Assembly (NCBI GenBank): GCA_021816565.1 | Contig: JAKAXN010000049.1 | Span: forward strand, 1 to 19,254 | Direction of reading: 5' to 3' | Source: Actinomycetes bacterium | Lineage (GTDB): Bacteria; Actinomycetota; Acidimicrobiia; Acidimicrobiales; Palsa-688 | DNA length: 19,254 nt | Shown here: positions 1 to 8,539 of the stretch, piece after piece | Layout: the number at the start of each line of letters is the position of its first letter | Position numbering within the stretch: position 1 is the first letter of the stretch | Program-made: the position numbers and the translations under genes | Notes under the pieces: generated by a model | Database searches by the model: none | What the model saw: the letters and a program-made list of their open reading frames with translations, nothing else | Told to the model about the DNA's origin: nothing

Positions 1-14
1 TCCGATCGGTGCCG

Positions 15-20
15 ACGCTA
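15..20 (-). promoter_or_regulatory. possible -10 box for a leftward gene outside the window
   Basis: Read on the minus strand this is TAGCGT, preceded by a G-run, which fits the actinobacterial TAnnnT -10 pattern. The same hexamer occurs at 17126-17131. No start codon follows before the left edge, so any gene it serves lies outside. Bases 1-118 otherwise hold only the upstream region of the dehydrogenase; I see no gene there. Confidence 0.2.
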
Positions 21-118
21 CCCCCGCTCGGCAAGGATGAGCGCCTGGCGCGGAGGGGTCGCCTCTTTTCCCCCCTCTGACCATCGAGAGCCGGGTAGCC
101 GGGGAAACGGAGTGGAGC

Positions 119-859
119 ATGGCTGGTCGACTGGACGGACGGGTGGCGCTGGTGACCGGCGCCAGCTCGGGGATCGGCGCGGCCGTGGCCCGGGCGCTGG
201 CCGCCGAGGGGGCCACGGTGGTGGTCAACTCCCGGTCCTCGGTGACCGAGGGTCGCTCGGTGGCCGCCGAGGTCGGTGGCTCCTACCGTCAGGCCGACGT
301 GGCCGACCCGGACCAGGCCCGGGCCCTGGTCGCCGGGGTGGTCGCCGACCTGGGCCGCCTCGACATCCTGGTCAACAACGCCGGTACCACCCGGGTGATC
401 CCCCACGCCGACCTGGCGGCCGCCACCCCGGAGATATGGGCGGAGCTCTACGCGCTCAACGTCATCGCCCCGTTCGTTCTCACCACCGCCGCCGTCGAGC
501 ACCTGAGGCAGGCGCCGGCCGGCGGGGTCGTGGTCAACATGGGCTCGCTGGCGGGGGTCCGCCAGACCGGGTCGTCCATCCCCTATGCCGCCAGCAAGGC
601 CGCCCTGCACCACCAGACCAGGCTCCTGGCCGCCACCCTGGGCCCGCAGGTGCGGGTCAACGCGGTGGCCCCGGGCCTGGTCGACACCCCCTGGACCGCG
701 GACTGGCACGCGGTGCGCCAGGCGGTCAGCGCCGGCTCACCGATGCGGCGTCCGGCCACCCCCGAGGACGTGGCCCACCTGGTCGTGGCCCAGGTGACCT
801 CCGAGCTGGTCACCGGAGAGGTGTGGGTGCTCGACAGCGGTCTCGGTCTGGTGCGCTGA
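119..859 (+). CDS. short-chain dehydrogenase/reductase (SDR), 3-oxoacyl-ACP reductase-like
   Basis: A 246-residue classical SDR, the usual length for the family, expected to be a cytosolic NAD(P)H-dependent oxidoreductase. The glycine-rich cofactor motif TGASSGIG is at residues 13-20, NNAG at 86-89, the structural Asn in ALNV at 114, the catalytic Ser at 143 (MGSLAG), and YAASK with Tyr156 and Lys160. The C-terminal VTGEVWVLDSG resembles the 'G....VDGG' end of FabG-like enzymes. The catalytic tetrad Asn-Ser-Tyr-Lys is therefore complete. The ATG is preceded by a purine-rich GGAG-type ribosome site. It converges on the chorismate mutase with only 10 bp between the two stop codons. The substrate cannot be read from sequence; FabG-like annotation is a family-level statement, and many SDRs of this type act on other alcohols or ketones. 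Confidence 0.93.
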   Translation: MAGRLDGRVALVTGASSGIGAAVARALAAEGATVVVNSRSSVTEGRSVAAEVGGSYRQADVADPDQARALVAGVVADLGRLDILVNNAGTTRVIPHADLAAATPEIWAELYALNVIAPFVLTTAAVEHLRQAPAGGVVVNMGSLAGVRQTGSSIPYAASKAALHHQTRLLAATLGPQVRVNAVAPGLVDTPWTADWHAVRQAVSAGSPMRRPATPEDVAHLVVAQVTSELVTGEVWVLDSGLGLVR

Positions 860-869
860 CCGGGACCGG

Positions 870-1181
870 CTACTGGTCGTCGGGGCCGAGTTCCTCCACC
901 TCGAGCAGGGTGAACCCGTCGATGATGGTCCGCAGCACCTGCTGGGCCACCCGGGGGTCGAGGCCCTCGTCCTTGGCCACCTCGGCGATGCGGGCCAGCA
1001 TGCGGTCCTCCCGGGCCCGGTCCACCACCCCCATGTGGTTGGCCCGCTTGTAGTGGACCACCTCGCCGACCAGTCGGCTGCGCTCGGCCAGCAACGCCAC
1101 CAGGCGGCGGTCCACATCGTCGATCCCCTGGCGGATCTTCTCCAGGTCGAGGGCGTCGTGGCGGTCCGGTGACGAGGCCAT
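870..1181 (-). CDS. chorismate mutase, monofunctional AroQ type
   Basis: A 103-residue all-helical AroQ-fold protein that would rearrange chorismate to prephenate at the head of Phe/Tyr synthesis. Matches to the E. coli P-protein mutase domain are clear: an N-terminal helix with Ile-Arg near residue 16, LLAERSRL (Arg28 equivalent), VHYK (Lys39 equivalent) and VDRAREDRML (Asp48, Arg51 and Glu52 equivalents). Aligned by eye, the last helix has Phe where E. coli has Ser84 and Glu where it has Gln88; Glu at the latter position is known from the yeast enzyme. The reading frame is open further upstream, but that extension is Pro-rich and not family-like, so the ATG at 1179-1181 is chosen. There is no fused prephenate dehydratase or dehydrogenase. 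It is divergent from citrate synthase and shares the 128-bp gap with it. Confidence 0.88.
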   Translation of the reverse strand: MASSPDRHDALDLEKIRQGIDDVDRRLVALLAERSRLVGEVVHYKRANHMGVVDRAREDRMLARIAEVAKDEGLDPRVAQQVLRTIIDGFTLLEVEELGPDDQ

Positions 1182-1254
1182 CGCAGAATCATGCCCGATC
1201 GGTTCACCGGTCGGCGACCGGGCCCCGTCTGGAGGTTGGGGGGGCGGCTGGGGG

Positions 1255-1260
1255 TAGCAT
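1255..1260 (+). promoter_or_regulatory. candidate -10 box of citrate synthase
   Basis: TAGCAT fits the TAnnnT -10 consensus. It would start a transcript near 1267, giving a leader of about 40 nt that ends in the Shine-Dalgarno at 1300-1305. The leader holds an unusually AT-rich stretch with a T-run (about 1273-1293) in an otherwise very GC-rich region. No clear -35 is visible upstream, where the DNA is mostly G. Confidence 0.4.
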
Positions 1261-1299
1261 GCCGATGACAGGTGTTGATATTTGGTTTTTTTCTCTCCC

Positions 1300-1305
1300 A
1301 GGAGG
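1300..1305 (+). promoter_or_regulatory. strong ribosome binding site deciding the citrate synthase start
   Basis: AGGAGG lies 4 nt before the GTG at 1310 and only 1 nt before the in-frame GTG at 1307. This places the real start here rather than at the far upstream ATG of the open frame (1169), whose translation is not family-like. Confidence 0.75.
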
Positions 1306-1309
1306 AGTG

Positions 1310-2578
<1,269 letters not shown>

Positions 2579-2588
2579 CACTGCGCCG

Positions 2589-2607
2589 GCGACGCCCGGG
2601 GCGTCGC
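2589..2607. terminator. GC-rich hairpin between convergent gltA and tesB
   Basis: A perfect inverted repeat, GCGACGCC / GGCGTCGC, 8 bp with a 3-nt loop, 10 nt after the gltA stop. TGACA at the stop (2576-2580) and TGTCA (2614-2618) could form an outer arm. There is no T-tract on either side, as is common for high-GC actinobacterial terminators. It could serve both strands. Confidence 0.5.
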
Positions 2608-2677
2608 GGTGGCTGTCACCTCTCCCCTCGGGGAAGACGGTGCCGGCCGCCGCGGCGCCCCTGTCGCGTTCCGGCCG

Positions 2678-3568
2678 CTAGCGGCCGCCGGAGCCGGAGA
2701 GGGGTATGCGGAGGAGCCCCTCCTGGACCACCGACACGGCCAGGCTGCCGTCGCGGTTGTAGATGGTCCCGGTGGCCAGGCCCCGGGCCCCCGAGGCGGT
2801 GGGGCTGTGCTGGTCGTAGAGGAGCCACTCGTCGGCCCGGAAGGGGCGGTGGAACCACATGGCGTGGTCCAGGCTGACCTGCGTGCCCTGGGTCCAGATC
2901 ATGCCGTGCGGCAACATGATGGTGTCGAGCAGGGTCATGTCGCTGGCGTAGGCCACCAGGCAGGCGTGCAGGAGGGGGTCGTCGGGCAGCCGGCCGTCGG
3001 CCCGGAGCCACATCCGGTGCGTCGGGGACCGGGGGTTGGACTCCACCGGCGAGGTCCGCAGCGGGGCGCCCACGTGGCGCACGTCGATGGGGCGGGGCCG
3101 GCTGTACCAGTCGCCCAGGGCCTCGGCGTAGGGAGCCATGACCTCGGTCCAGGTGGGCAGCGTCTCGGGGTCCGGGACGCTCGGCATCTGCTCCTGGTGG
3201 CTGACCCCCGGCTCGGGCACGTGGAACGACGCCGACAGGTGGAACACCGGCTCCCCCCGCTGGATGGCCGCCACCCGGCGGGTGGTGAAGGAGCGGCCGT
3301 CGCGGATGCGGTCCACCTGGTACAGGATGGGGATCTTGGGGTCGCCGGGCCTCAGGAAGTAGGCGTGGAGGGAGTGAACCGGCCGCTCCGCCCCGATGCC
3401 GTCGGCGACGGTTCGCCCGGCGGCGATGAGGGACTGGGCCGCCACCTGGCCGCCGAACACCCTCAACCGCTCCTCCCGGGGGCTCACGCCCCGGTACAGG
3501 TCGACCTCCAGAGGCTCCAGGTCCAGCAGGTGCAACAACTCGTCGAGGGCCGCAGTCACAAGTCCCAT
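2678..3568 (-). CDS. tesB: acyl-CoA thioesterase II (TesB family)
   Basis: A 296-residue double-hotdog thioesterase that hydrolyses acyl-CoA to fatty acid and CoA in the cytosol; length matches E. coli TesB (about 286). The N-terminal hotdog contains RVFGGQVAAQSLIAA (37-50) and VHSLHAYFLRPGDP (64-77). The C-terminal hotdog holds the catalytic residues: Asp210 in YASDMTLLDT, Ser232 in VSLDHAMWFHRPF where E. coli has Thr228, and Gln282 in VVQEGLLR. A Thr-to-Ser change keeps the hydroxyl. The ATG is chosen for its GGAG about 4 nt upstream. It is divergent from the gtrA-like gene with 50 bp between, and nothing ties it to the glycan genes that follow. Substrate chain length cannot be told from sequence. 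Confidence 0.95.
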   Translation of the reverse strand: MGLVTAALDELLHLLDLEPLEVDLYRGVSPREERLRVFGGQVAAQSLIAAGRTVADGIGAERPVHSLHAYFLRPGDPKIPILYQVDRIRDGRSFTTRRVAAIQRGEPVFHLSASFHVPEPGVSHQEQMPSVPDPETLPTWTEVMAPYAEALGDWYSRPRPIDVRHVGAPLRTSPVESNPRSPTHRMWLRADGRLPDDPLLHACLVAYASDMTLLDTIMLPHGMIWTQGTQVSLDHAMWFHRPFRADEWLLYDQHSPTASGARGLATGTIYNRDGSLAVSVVQEGLLRIPLSGSGGR

Positions 3569-3606
3569 CTTGCTCCGATGACCACTGGGCTCACCACCCT
3601 GTCCGG

Positions 3607-3612
3607 TAGACT
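3607..3612 (+). promoter_or_regulatory. -10 box for a leaderless gtrA-like transcript
   Basis: TAGACT matches TAnnnT and ends 6 nt before the GTG at 3619, so transcription would start at or next to the start codon. No Shine-Dalgarno is present upstream of that GTG, consistent with leaderless translation. Confidence 0.5.
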
Positions 3613-3618
3613 GGCTCG

Positions 3619-4248
3619 GTGGCGATGACCCTTCCCGGCCTGCGGGAGAAGCTCCGCAGCCCGATGGCGCTCAAGCTCTTCCGCTACTCGATGGCCTCGG
3701 TGGTGGCCGTCATAGTCAGCAACGTCTGCCTGGTGATCTTCGTGGGGCTGCTCAAGATGTCGGCGGTCCTGGCCAGCACCTTGGCCACCACCATCGCCGC
3801 CATCCCGAGCTACGAGATGAACCGGAAGTGGGCGTGGGGCAAGACCGGCAAGAGCCACCTGATGAAGGAGGTCGTCCCCTTCTGGGGCCTGGCCATCCTG
3901 GGGTGGGCCGTCTCGACCGGGGCGGTGTGGGTCATGGACGGCTACGCCAAGCGCCACCACTTCACCCACTTCTCCCAGACGATCTCGGTGGCGGTGGTCT
4001 ACTTCGCCGCCTTCGGGGTGCTGTGGGTGGCCAAGTTCATCATCTTCAACAGGGTGATGTTCGGCCATCACCACCACCCGGAGCCGGCGGTGGCCATCGA
4101 CGGACCGCCCGCGGCCCGGCCCAGCGGCCCGGGAGCCGGGGCGCCCAACGGCGCCGCCCGGCCTGCGCCCAGCGGTTCCGCCCGGCCCGCGCCCAACGGC
4201 CGGCGGGTGGACCGGTCGGGCCCGGTGGAGTCCCCGCAGCCCCGTTGA
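3619..4248 (+). CDS. GtrA-like four-helix membrane protein with low-complexity tail
   Basis: A 209-residue protein of the GtrA/DPMS-associated family, thought to help translocate or present polyprenyl-phosphate-linked sugars at the cytoplasmic membrane. Four hydrophobic segments are visible at about 21-43, 47-63, 84-106 and 118-144. The family signature after TM2 is SYEMNRKWAW (64-73), matching the usual 'NY.LNR.W.F'. After TM4 comes a His cluster (150-153) and an Ala/Pro/Gly-rich tail of about 55 residues made partly from an 8-residue tandem repeat, likely disordered and cytoplasmic. GTG 3619 is chosen because a -10 box sits 6 nt upstream; ATG 3625 is the alternative. Its stop overlaps the start of the methyltransferase (TTGA). 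The role in glycan export or side-chain glucosylation is inferred from family and neighbours. Confidence 0.88.
   Translation: MAMTLPGLREKLRSPMALKLFRYSMASVVAVIVSNVCLVIFVGLLKMSAVLASTLATTIAAIPSYEMNRKWAWGKTGKSHLMKEVVPFWGLAILGWAVSTGAVWVMDGYAKRHHFTHFSQTISVAVVYFAAFGVLWVAKFIIFNRVMFGHHHHPEPAVAIDGPPAARPSGPGAGAPNGAARPAPSGSARPAPNGRRVDRSGPVESPQPR
4141..4200 (+). repeat. 24-bp imperfect tandem repeat (2.5 copies) inside the gtrA-like tail
   Basis: Units at 4141-4164, 4165-4188 and a half unit at 4189-4200, all starting GCGCCCA. They encode APNGAARP, APSGSARP and APNG. The copies differ at a few positions, so this is an older expansion and not a sequencing artefact. The repeat keeps frame and lengthens only the predicted disordered tail. 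Confidence 0.85.
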
Positions 4249-4898
4249 CCCCCGAGCAACTGGACTTCGCCCGGTCCGTCACCGGGTTCATGCCCGACGA
4301 CGAGGGCCTGGCTCTGTACCGCTGCGGCGTGGAGGCGGCGAGCTCCGGCTCGGGGCCGCTGCTCGAGGTCGGCACCTACTGCGGGAAGTCGGCGGTCTAC
4401 CTGGGTACGGCCGCGGCCGAGCACGGGGCGACCATGTTCAGCGTCGACCACCACCGCGGCTCGGAGGAGAACCAGGCCGGCTGGGAGCACCACGACCCGG
4501 CCCTGGTCGACCCGGCCACCGGCCTGATGGACACCCTGCCCCACGCCCGCCGGGCTGTCGCCGGGGCCGGGCTGGAGGCCAGCGTGGTGCTGGTGGTCGG
4601 CCCCTCAGTGGTGGTGGCGGCCGGTTGGTCCACGCCGCTGTCGCTGCTGTTCATCGACGGCGGCCACGGTGAGGAGGTGGCCTGGGCCGACTACCGGGCC
4701 TGGACCCCCAAGGTGGCCCCCGGCGGCCTCCTGGCCGTGCACGACGTGTTCCCCGATCCCGCCGACGGGGGCCGGCCCCCCTACGAGATCTACTGCGCGG
4801 CGATCGACTCCGGCGAATGGGCGGAGGAGGACTCGCTCGGCTGCGGCAGCCTGCGGGTGCTGCGACGGCTCCCGGCCCCGGCGGCCACCTCGGCGTAG
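4245..4898 (+). CDS. class I SAM-dependent methyltransferase (Methyltransf_24 type)
   Basis: A 217-residue Rossmann methyltransferase. Motif I is LLEVGTYCGKSAVYLG (39-54), the acidic residue binding the SAM ribose is Asp68 in FSVDHH, LLFIDGGHGEEVAWADYRAW (134-153) is the motif-IV region, and HDVF (166-169) follows. The IDGGH...D...W pattern is typical of small-molecule and sugar O-methyltransferases that bind a metal. No ATG is available before the first domain strand, so the TTG at 4245 is chosen; it overlaps the TGA of the gtrA-like gene and implies translational coupling. ATG 4290 would remove 15 residues. The last 109 nt lie antisense to the 3' end of the GT4 gene at 4790-6016. Methylation of a sugar in the surface glycan is an inference from context. 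Confidence 0.82.
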   Translation: MTPEQLDFARSVTGFMPDDEGLALYRCGVEAASSGSGPLLEVGTYCGKSAVYLGTAAAEHGATMFSVDHHRGSEENQAGWEHHDPALVDPATGLMDTLPHARRAVAGAGLEASVVLVVGPSVVVAAGWSTPLSLLFIDGGHGEEVAWADYRAWTPKVAPGGLLAVHDVFPDPADGGRPPYEIYCAAIDSGEWAEEDSLGCGSLRVLRRLPAPAATSA

Positions 4899-6016
4899 AG
4901 CGCCTCCAGCCGCCGGCCCATCAGGGCCGCGTCGAAGCGCCGGGCCACCCGGGCCGCCGCCCGCTCGGTCATCGAGCGCCGCAGCCGGTCGTCGGTGAGC
5001 AGACCGATCACCGCGTTCGCCATCCCGGTGGTGTCGGAGGCAGCCCTGAGGAAGCCGGAGTCCCCGTCGGCAACAGCGTCGCGGTTGCCGACCACGTCCG
5101 AGAGCACCACCGGCACCCCGGCCCTCATGGCCTCCAGGGGGGTGTAGGGAGCGCCCTCGAAACGCGACGCCAGCACGAACGCGTCGAGCTGCGCCAGCGC
5201 CGACGCGGCGTCGTCGAGGTGGCGGATCTGGTGCCAGCGCCGACCCAGGCCCGACCGGGCCACCTCGGCGTCCACCAGGTGCTGGAGCGGGCCCATGCCG
5301 ATCAGCAGGAAGTGGGCTTCGGGAAGCCGGGCCCCCACCGCCGCAGCCACCCTGACGAAGCGCTCCGGGGCCTTCTGGTCGACCAGCCGGGCCACGGTGC
5401 CGACCAGTGGCGTCCCGGCCGGGAGGCCCAGCCGGCACCGCAGATCCCCCGCGGGGGGTGGCCGGCGCAGGTCTATCCCGTTGGCGACGACGGCCAGGTT
5501 GGCCGGGTCGGCCAGCCGGTGGCGCAGGGCCAGCTCGGCCTCGCCGGCTGACACCGCCACCCACCGGTCGGTCCACCGGCCGAGAGCCCGCTCGGCCAGC
5601 AGGTACGGCCGGCCCTGCGCCACCCCGTTGGGGGTGTAGACCACCGGTATCTGCTCGGCCAGCCCGGCCAGCCGGGCCAGGGCCCCGCCCACCGACGAGT
5701 GGCCGTGCACCACGTCGGGTCCCGACGAGCGGGCCAGCCGGCGCAGGTCGCGCCAGGCGACGGCGTTGGCCGGATGCCACGGGGTGCGGTGCATGGACGT
5801 CTCCACCACCAGGGCCCCGGCCTGCCTCATGGTCTCCACCGCGGCCCGGTCGTAGACCGCCCCGGAGGAGCTGTCACCCCCCGGTCGGGACACGGCCACC
5901 ACGTGGCGCACCCCGGCGGCGTGGCGGACGATGTCGGCCACGTGGCGCGACGTGCCGCCCCGGACCGCCTCCAGGACGTGCAGCACCAGGACCGGCCGGT
6001 CGCCCCGGTCGGCCAT
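4790..6016 (-). CDS. glycosyltransferase family 4 (GT-B)
   Basis: A 408-residue retaining GT-B enzyme that would transfer a nucleotide-activated sugar onto a lipid-linked or glycan acceptor at the inner face of the membrane. The N-terminal half has the acceptor-side glycine loop VRGGTSRHVADIV (18-30) and DVVHGHSSVGG (101-111). The C-terminal half starts with GTVARLVDQKAPERFV (206-221) and holds the E-x7-E donor motif, Glu277 and Glu285, in SRFEGAPYTPLEAM. Its ATG overlaps by one base the TGA of the upstream phosphotransferase (TGATG), so the two are cotranslated. The final ~36 residues (Arg/Ser-rich, after about residue 372) are encoded opposite the methyltransferase gene and look like a tail added by read-on into that gene. 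Donor and linkage cannot be read from sequence. Confidence 0.93.
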   Translation of the reverse strand: MADRGDRPVLVLHVLEAVRGGTSRHVADIVRHAAGVRHVVAVSRPGGDSSSGAVYDRAAVETMRQAGALVVETSMHRTPWHPANAVAWRDLRRLARSSGPDVVHGHSSVGGALARLAGLAEQIPVVYTPNGVAQGRPYLLAERALGRWTDRWVAVSAGEAELALRHRLADPANLAVVANGIDLRRPPPAGDLRCRLGLPAGTPLVGTVARLVDQKAPERFVRVAAAVGARLPEAHFLLIGMGPLQHLVDAEVARSGLGRRWHQIRHLDDAASALAQLDAFVLASRFEGAPYTPLEAMRAGVPVVLSDVVGNRDAVADGDSGFLRAASDTTGMANAVIGLLTDDRLRRSMTERAAARVARRFDAALMGRRLEALYAEVAAGAGSRRSTRRLPQPSESSSAHSPESIAAQ

Positions 6017-7557
6017 CAGTACGGGTCCCGCCGGAACACCACGGCGGGGATGGTCTGGAGGAGGATCCTCAGGTCCAGCCCCAGGCTCCGGGTGGCCACG
6101 TAGGAGCAGTCCAGGTCGATCATGTCGTCATAGGGCAGGGCGTTGGCCCCCTTCACCTGCCACAGCCCGGTGATCCCCGGTGGCACCTGGTGGCGGATCC
6201 CGGCGAAGACGTCGGCGTCGTCGAAGACCGTCGGCAGCGGGCGGGGCCCGACCAGGCTCATCTGTCCCCGCACCACGTTCAGCAGCTGCGGCAGCTCGTC
6301 GAGGGAGAACCGCCGGATCACCCCGCCCACCCGGGTGATGCGGGGATCGTCCTCCGCCTTGAACAGCAGCCCGTCGGCCACGTTGCGGTCCATCACCGCC
6401 GGCTTGAGAGCCTCGGCGTCGCGGACCATGGAGCGGAACTTGTAGATGGTGAACTGGCGGTTGCCCCGGCCGGTACGGGCCTGGCGGAACACCACCGGTC
6501 CGGGGTCGCCCAGCCGGACGGCCAGGGCGGTGATCAGCAGCACCGGGCTGAGCACGCTGAGCAGCGCTCCGGCCGCGACCAGGTCGAAGGCCCGCTTGCA
6601 GCGGTCCGTGCCCCACGACGGGCGGTTCAGGCAGGTGACCGCCACGTCCCCGACCCGGGTGGAGGCCCCGCTGGACAGGGGCACCGGGTGCATGACCGTC
6701 ACATCCACCGCCTGGGGGGCGTAGCGGATCACGTCGCGTGCCACCCCGTCGTGGGCCGCGTCGCCTGCGCTGCACACGATGTGCTCGACGGCGTGGTCGG
6801 CCAGCAGCGCTTCGATCAGGGCCCGCGACCGGGCCGGGTTGGACGGCCGGACGCCGGCCACCTGGGCGCGGACGCACACCAGGCCGGCCTCGGGGTACAG
6901 CGAGATCCGGCGCTCGGCCTCCGACACCTGGTCGGCGGAGCCGATCACCAGCGTGCGGGTGAGCCCGAGACCCCGCCGGCGGGCCGACCCGACCAGCACC
7001 CAGACCATCCCGTGCAGAAGGGTAAGGGCCGCTCCGGCGACCAGCGCCGTCACCGCCGCGGGGCGGCCGCCCATCCCGCCGGCGGTGCCGAGGGCGGCGG
7101 CGCCCAGCGCCACGGTGGGGGCCAGCCGCTGGGTGTACCACGACACGCCCTGGGCCTGGACCGGGGAACGGCGCTTCCAGAGCCCGAACGCCAGCCCACC
7201 GACCAGGAATGCCGCGGCCAGCACGGCCGCGGCACGCAGCGACCCGGTCAGCACCTGGGGCCCGGCGGCGGCCGCGAGCACGTCGGCGGCCACGGGGAGC
7301 GGCCGGCGGAGTGAGCGCTGGTAGCCGTCGGCGGCGCGTAGCCACCGGGGGGCGGCGTCCGGGGGGGCGGCGAGGGCCCGCAGCCCGGCGAAGCCGGTAC
7401 CGGAGGCGGCCGGGTCGAGGGCCGTCACCGCAGCGAAGGGGGAGGTCCCGATCCCGGCCGGATCGGCGACCAGGCCGGCTCCGGCGGCGTCGGTCGTCAG
7501 CCTCGGCGCCCCGGCTATTGCAGCTGTGCGCCTGCGCGCACCCTCCCCAGCGAGCAT
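6016..7557 (-). CDS. polyprenyl-phosphate sugar-1-phosphate transferase (exopolysaccharide initiation)
   Basis: A 513-residue polyisoprenyl-phosphate hexose-1-phosphate transferase, the step that loads the first sugar onto undecaprenyl or a related phosphate. The catalytic domain spans about 321-513: [10 protein letters not shown] start with its membrane hairpin, [49 protein letters not shown] with the Asp-Glu pair, SLVGPRP and GITGLWQV. Upstream is a Rossmann-like region ([16 protein letters not shown], about 207-310) and about four hydrophobic stretches between 90 and 200. The first ~85 residues are Ala/Gly/Pro-rich and unlike the family. The ATG has AGGAAG about 4 nt upstream. It heads the unit with the GT4 downstream and is the only initiating enzyme in the window, so it probably defines the first sugar of the glycan; glucose or galactose are the usual substrates, not verified here. 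Confidence 0.94.
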   Translation of the reverse strand: MLAGEGARRRTAAIAGAPRLTTDAAGAGLVADPAGIGTSPFAAVTALDPAASGTGFAGLRALAAPPDAAPRWLRAADGYQRSLRRPLPVAADVLAAAAGPQVLTGSLRAAAVLAAAFLVGGLAFGLWKRRSPVQAQGVSWYTQRLAPTVALGAAALGTAGGMGGRPAAVTALVAGAALTLLHGMVWVLVGSARRRGLGLTRTLVIGSADQVSEAERRISLYPEAGLVCVRAQVAGVRPSNPARSRALIEALLADHAVEHIVCSAGDAAHDGVARDVIRYAPQAVDVTVMHPVPLSSGASTRVGDVAVTCLNRPSWGTDRCKRAFDLVAAGALLSVLSPVLLITALAVRLGDPGPVVFRQARTGRGNRQFTIYKFRSMVRDAEALKPAVMDRNVADGLLFKAEDDPRITRVGGVIRRFSLDELPQLLNVVRGQMSLVGPRPLPTVFDDADVFAGIRHQVPPGITGLWQVKGANALPYDDMIDLDCSYVATRSLGLDLRILLQTIPAVVFRRDPY

Positions 7558-7632
7558 CGTCTTCCTATTCGGAGCTAGCTGGCCCGGGCTTTATGTACAA
7601 CCCGGACATTCGGTCCACCCCGCACCCGGTGG

Positions 7633-7638
7633 AGTGTA
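7633..7638 (-). promoter_or_regulatory. candidate -10 box for the sugar-phosphotransferase unit
   Basis: Minus strand TACACT, fitting TAnnnT, about 75 nt before the ATG at 7557. The -35 is poor. The whole 7558-7747 gap is the longest in the window and is less GC-rich than its surroundings, with an AT-richer patch at about 7690-7720 that could bind a regulator. I see no gene or RNA family in it. Confidence 0.3.
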
Positions 7639-7728
7639 ACCCGGCGGCACAGAAGCGGCACCAGGCCCTTTCCCGTCGAAGCCCCGAAACCGGAAACAAT
7701 GTGACGATTCGGAATTTTCAGGCGCAGA

Positions 7729-7745
7729 GGCCCGGGGGAAGGGCC
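7729..7745 (-). terminator. short hairpin just after the GT2 stop
   Basis: GGCCC and GGGCC pair with a 7-nt loop, beginning 2 nt past the stop codon at 7748 on the minus strand, and are followed downstream by an AT-richer segment. It would separate the GT2 gene from the phosphotransferase unit on the same strand. Confidence 0.35.
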
Positions 7746-7747
7746 GG

Positions 7748-8470
7748 TCAGGCCCGCTCGGGGAGGCCCCGGCCGGACCGCCACAGGGCTATCCGGAGAC
7801 GGACCAGGCCGGTCAGCGTGCGGGGGATCCGGCGGGAGATGGGGGAGCGGGGAGGGCGGGTGTCGGCGACCGCCACCGGTATCTCCACCACCGCCAGGCC
7901 GGCCCGCTCGGCCCGCAGGACCAGTTCCGTGTCGAAGATGTCCTTTCCGAAACGGCAGGACCCGACCAGGCCCACCAGGGGGTCCCGCCGGAGCGCCTTC
8001 AGGCCGTGGGTGTCGCTGATCTTCAACCCGAAACCGGCCTTGAGGACCATGGAGAAGGCCGCCGTCACCACCCGCCGGCCGGCGCTGCGGCGGTCCTCGG
8101 CGCCGGGGCCGCGTTTGGACCCGACCACCACCGCCACGTCCCCGGTGGCCTCCAGCACCGCCACGGCCCGGTCCAGGAAGCCCAGGTCCACCAGATCCAC
8201 GTCGAAGTTGACGACGATGTCGCCCCGGCAGCTGAGGAAACCCTCCCGCAGGGCCCGGCCGTAGTCGGCCGGGCCCAGGCTGATCACCTTCACCGACTCG
8301 AAGTCGCACGCCAGCCGCCGGGCCTCCTCGACGGTGGCGTCGAGCGAGCCGTTCTCGGCGATGATCACCTCGAAATCCCCGCCGCGCTCGCTCAACCCGG
8401 CCACCACCGCCTTGACCGCCGGCTCGAGGTATCCCTGCTCGTTGTGAGCCGGCATGACGACTGAGATCAC
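7748..8470 (-). CDS. glycosyltransferase family 2, dolichol-phosphate mannose synthase-like
   Basis: A 240-residue soluble GT-A enzyme. It opens with ISVVMPAHNEQGYL (2-15), followed by IIAENGSLDAT, the metal/nucleotide-binding DVD of NFDVDLVDLGF (88-98) and ISDTHGLKALRRD (151-163), the counterpart of the 'D..SGF..FRR' block in polyprenyl-phosphate glycosyltransferases. There is no membrane anchor. It may make a polyprenyl-phospho-sugar used as a donor outside the cytoplasm, which would suit a GtrA-like partner. GTG 8470 is chosen because a TACGAT -10 box ends 7 nt upstream; an ATG at 8530 would add a 20-residue unstructured leader and leave only 9 bp to the divergent gene. Being head-to-head with an Lnt homologue recalls the mycobacterial Ppm1 pairing. 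Confidence 0.9.
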   Translation of the reverse strand: MISVVMPAHNEQGYLEPAVKAVVAGLSERGGDFEVIIAENGSLDATVEEARRLACDFESVKVISLGPADYGRALREGFLSCRGDIVVNFDVDLVDLGFLDRAVAVLEATGDVAVVVGSKRGPGAEDRRSAGRRVVTAAFSMVLKAGFGLKISDTHGLKALRRDPLVGLVGSCRFGKDIFDTELVLRAERAGLAVVEIPVAVADTRPPRSPISRRIPRTLTGLVRLRIALWRSGRGLPERA

Positions 8471-8477
8471 TCCGGCA

Positions 8478-8483
8478 ATCGTA
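8478..8483 (-). promoter_or_regulatory. -10 box for a leaderless GT2 transcript
   Basis: Minus strand TACGAT (TAnnnT), ending 7 nt before the GTG at 8470. No Shine-Dalgarno has proper spacing. It supports GTG 8470 over ATG 8530, because an upstream start would lie before this promoter. Confidence 0.5.
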
Positions 8484-8539
8484 GGAGAGGGTGCGCCCGA
8501 CTGGCCCCCGGGCTGCGGGCCCGACAACATCTGCACCGA

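Noticed and set aside
1169..1309. N-terminal extension of citrate synthase from the ATG at 1169
   Set aside because: The added 47 residues are not family-like and overlap the chorismate mutase start; AGGAGG at 1300-1305 marks a start at 1310.
8471..8530. Longer GT2 start at ATG 8530
   Set aside because: It adds an unstructured 20-residue leader and lies upstream of a good -10 box; kept only as an alternative.
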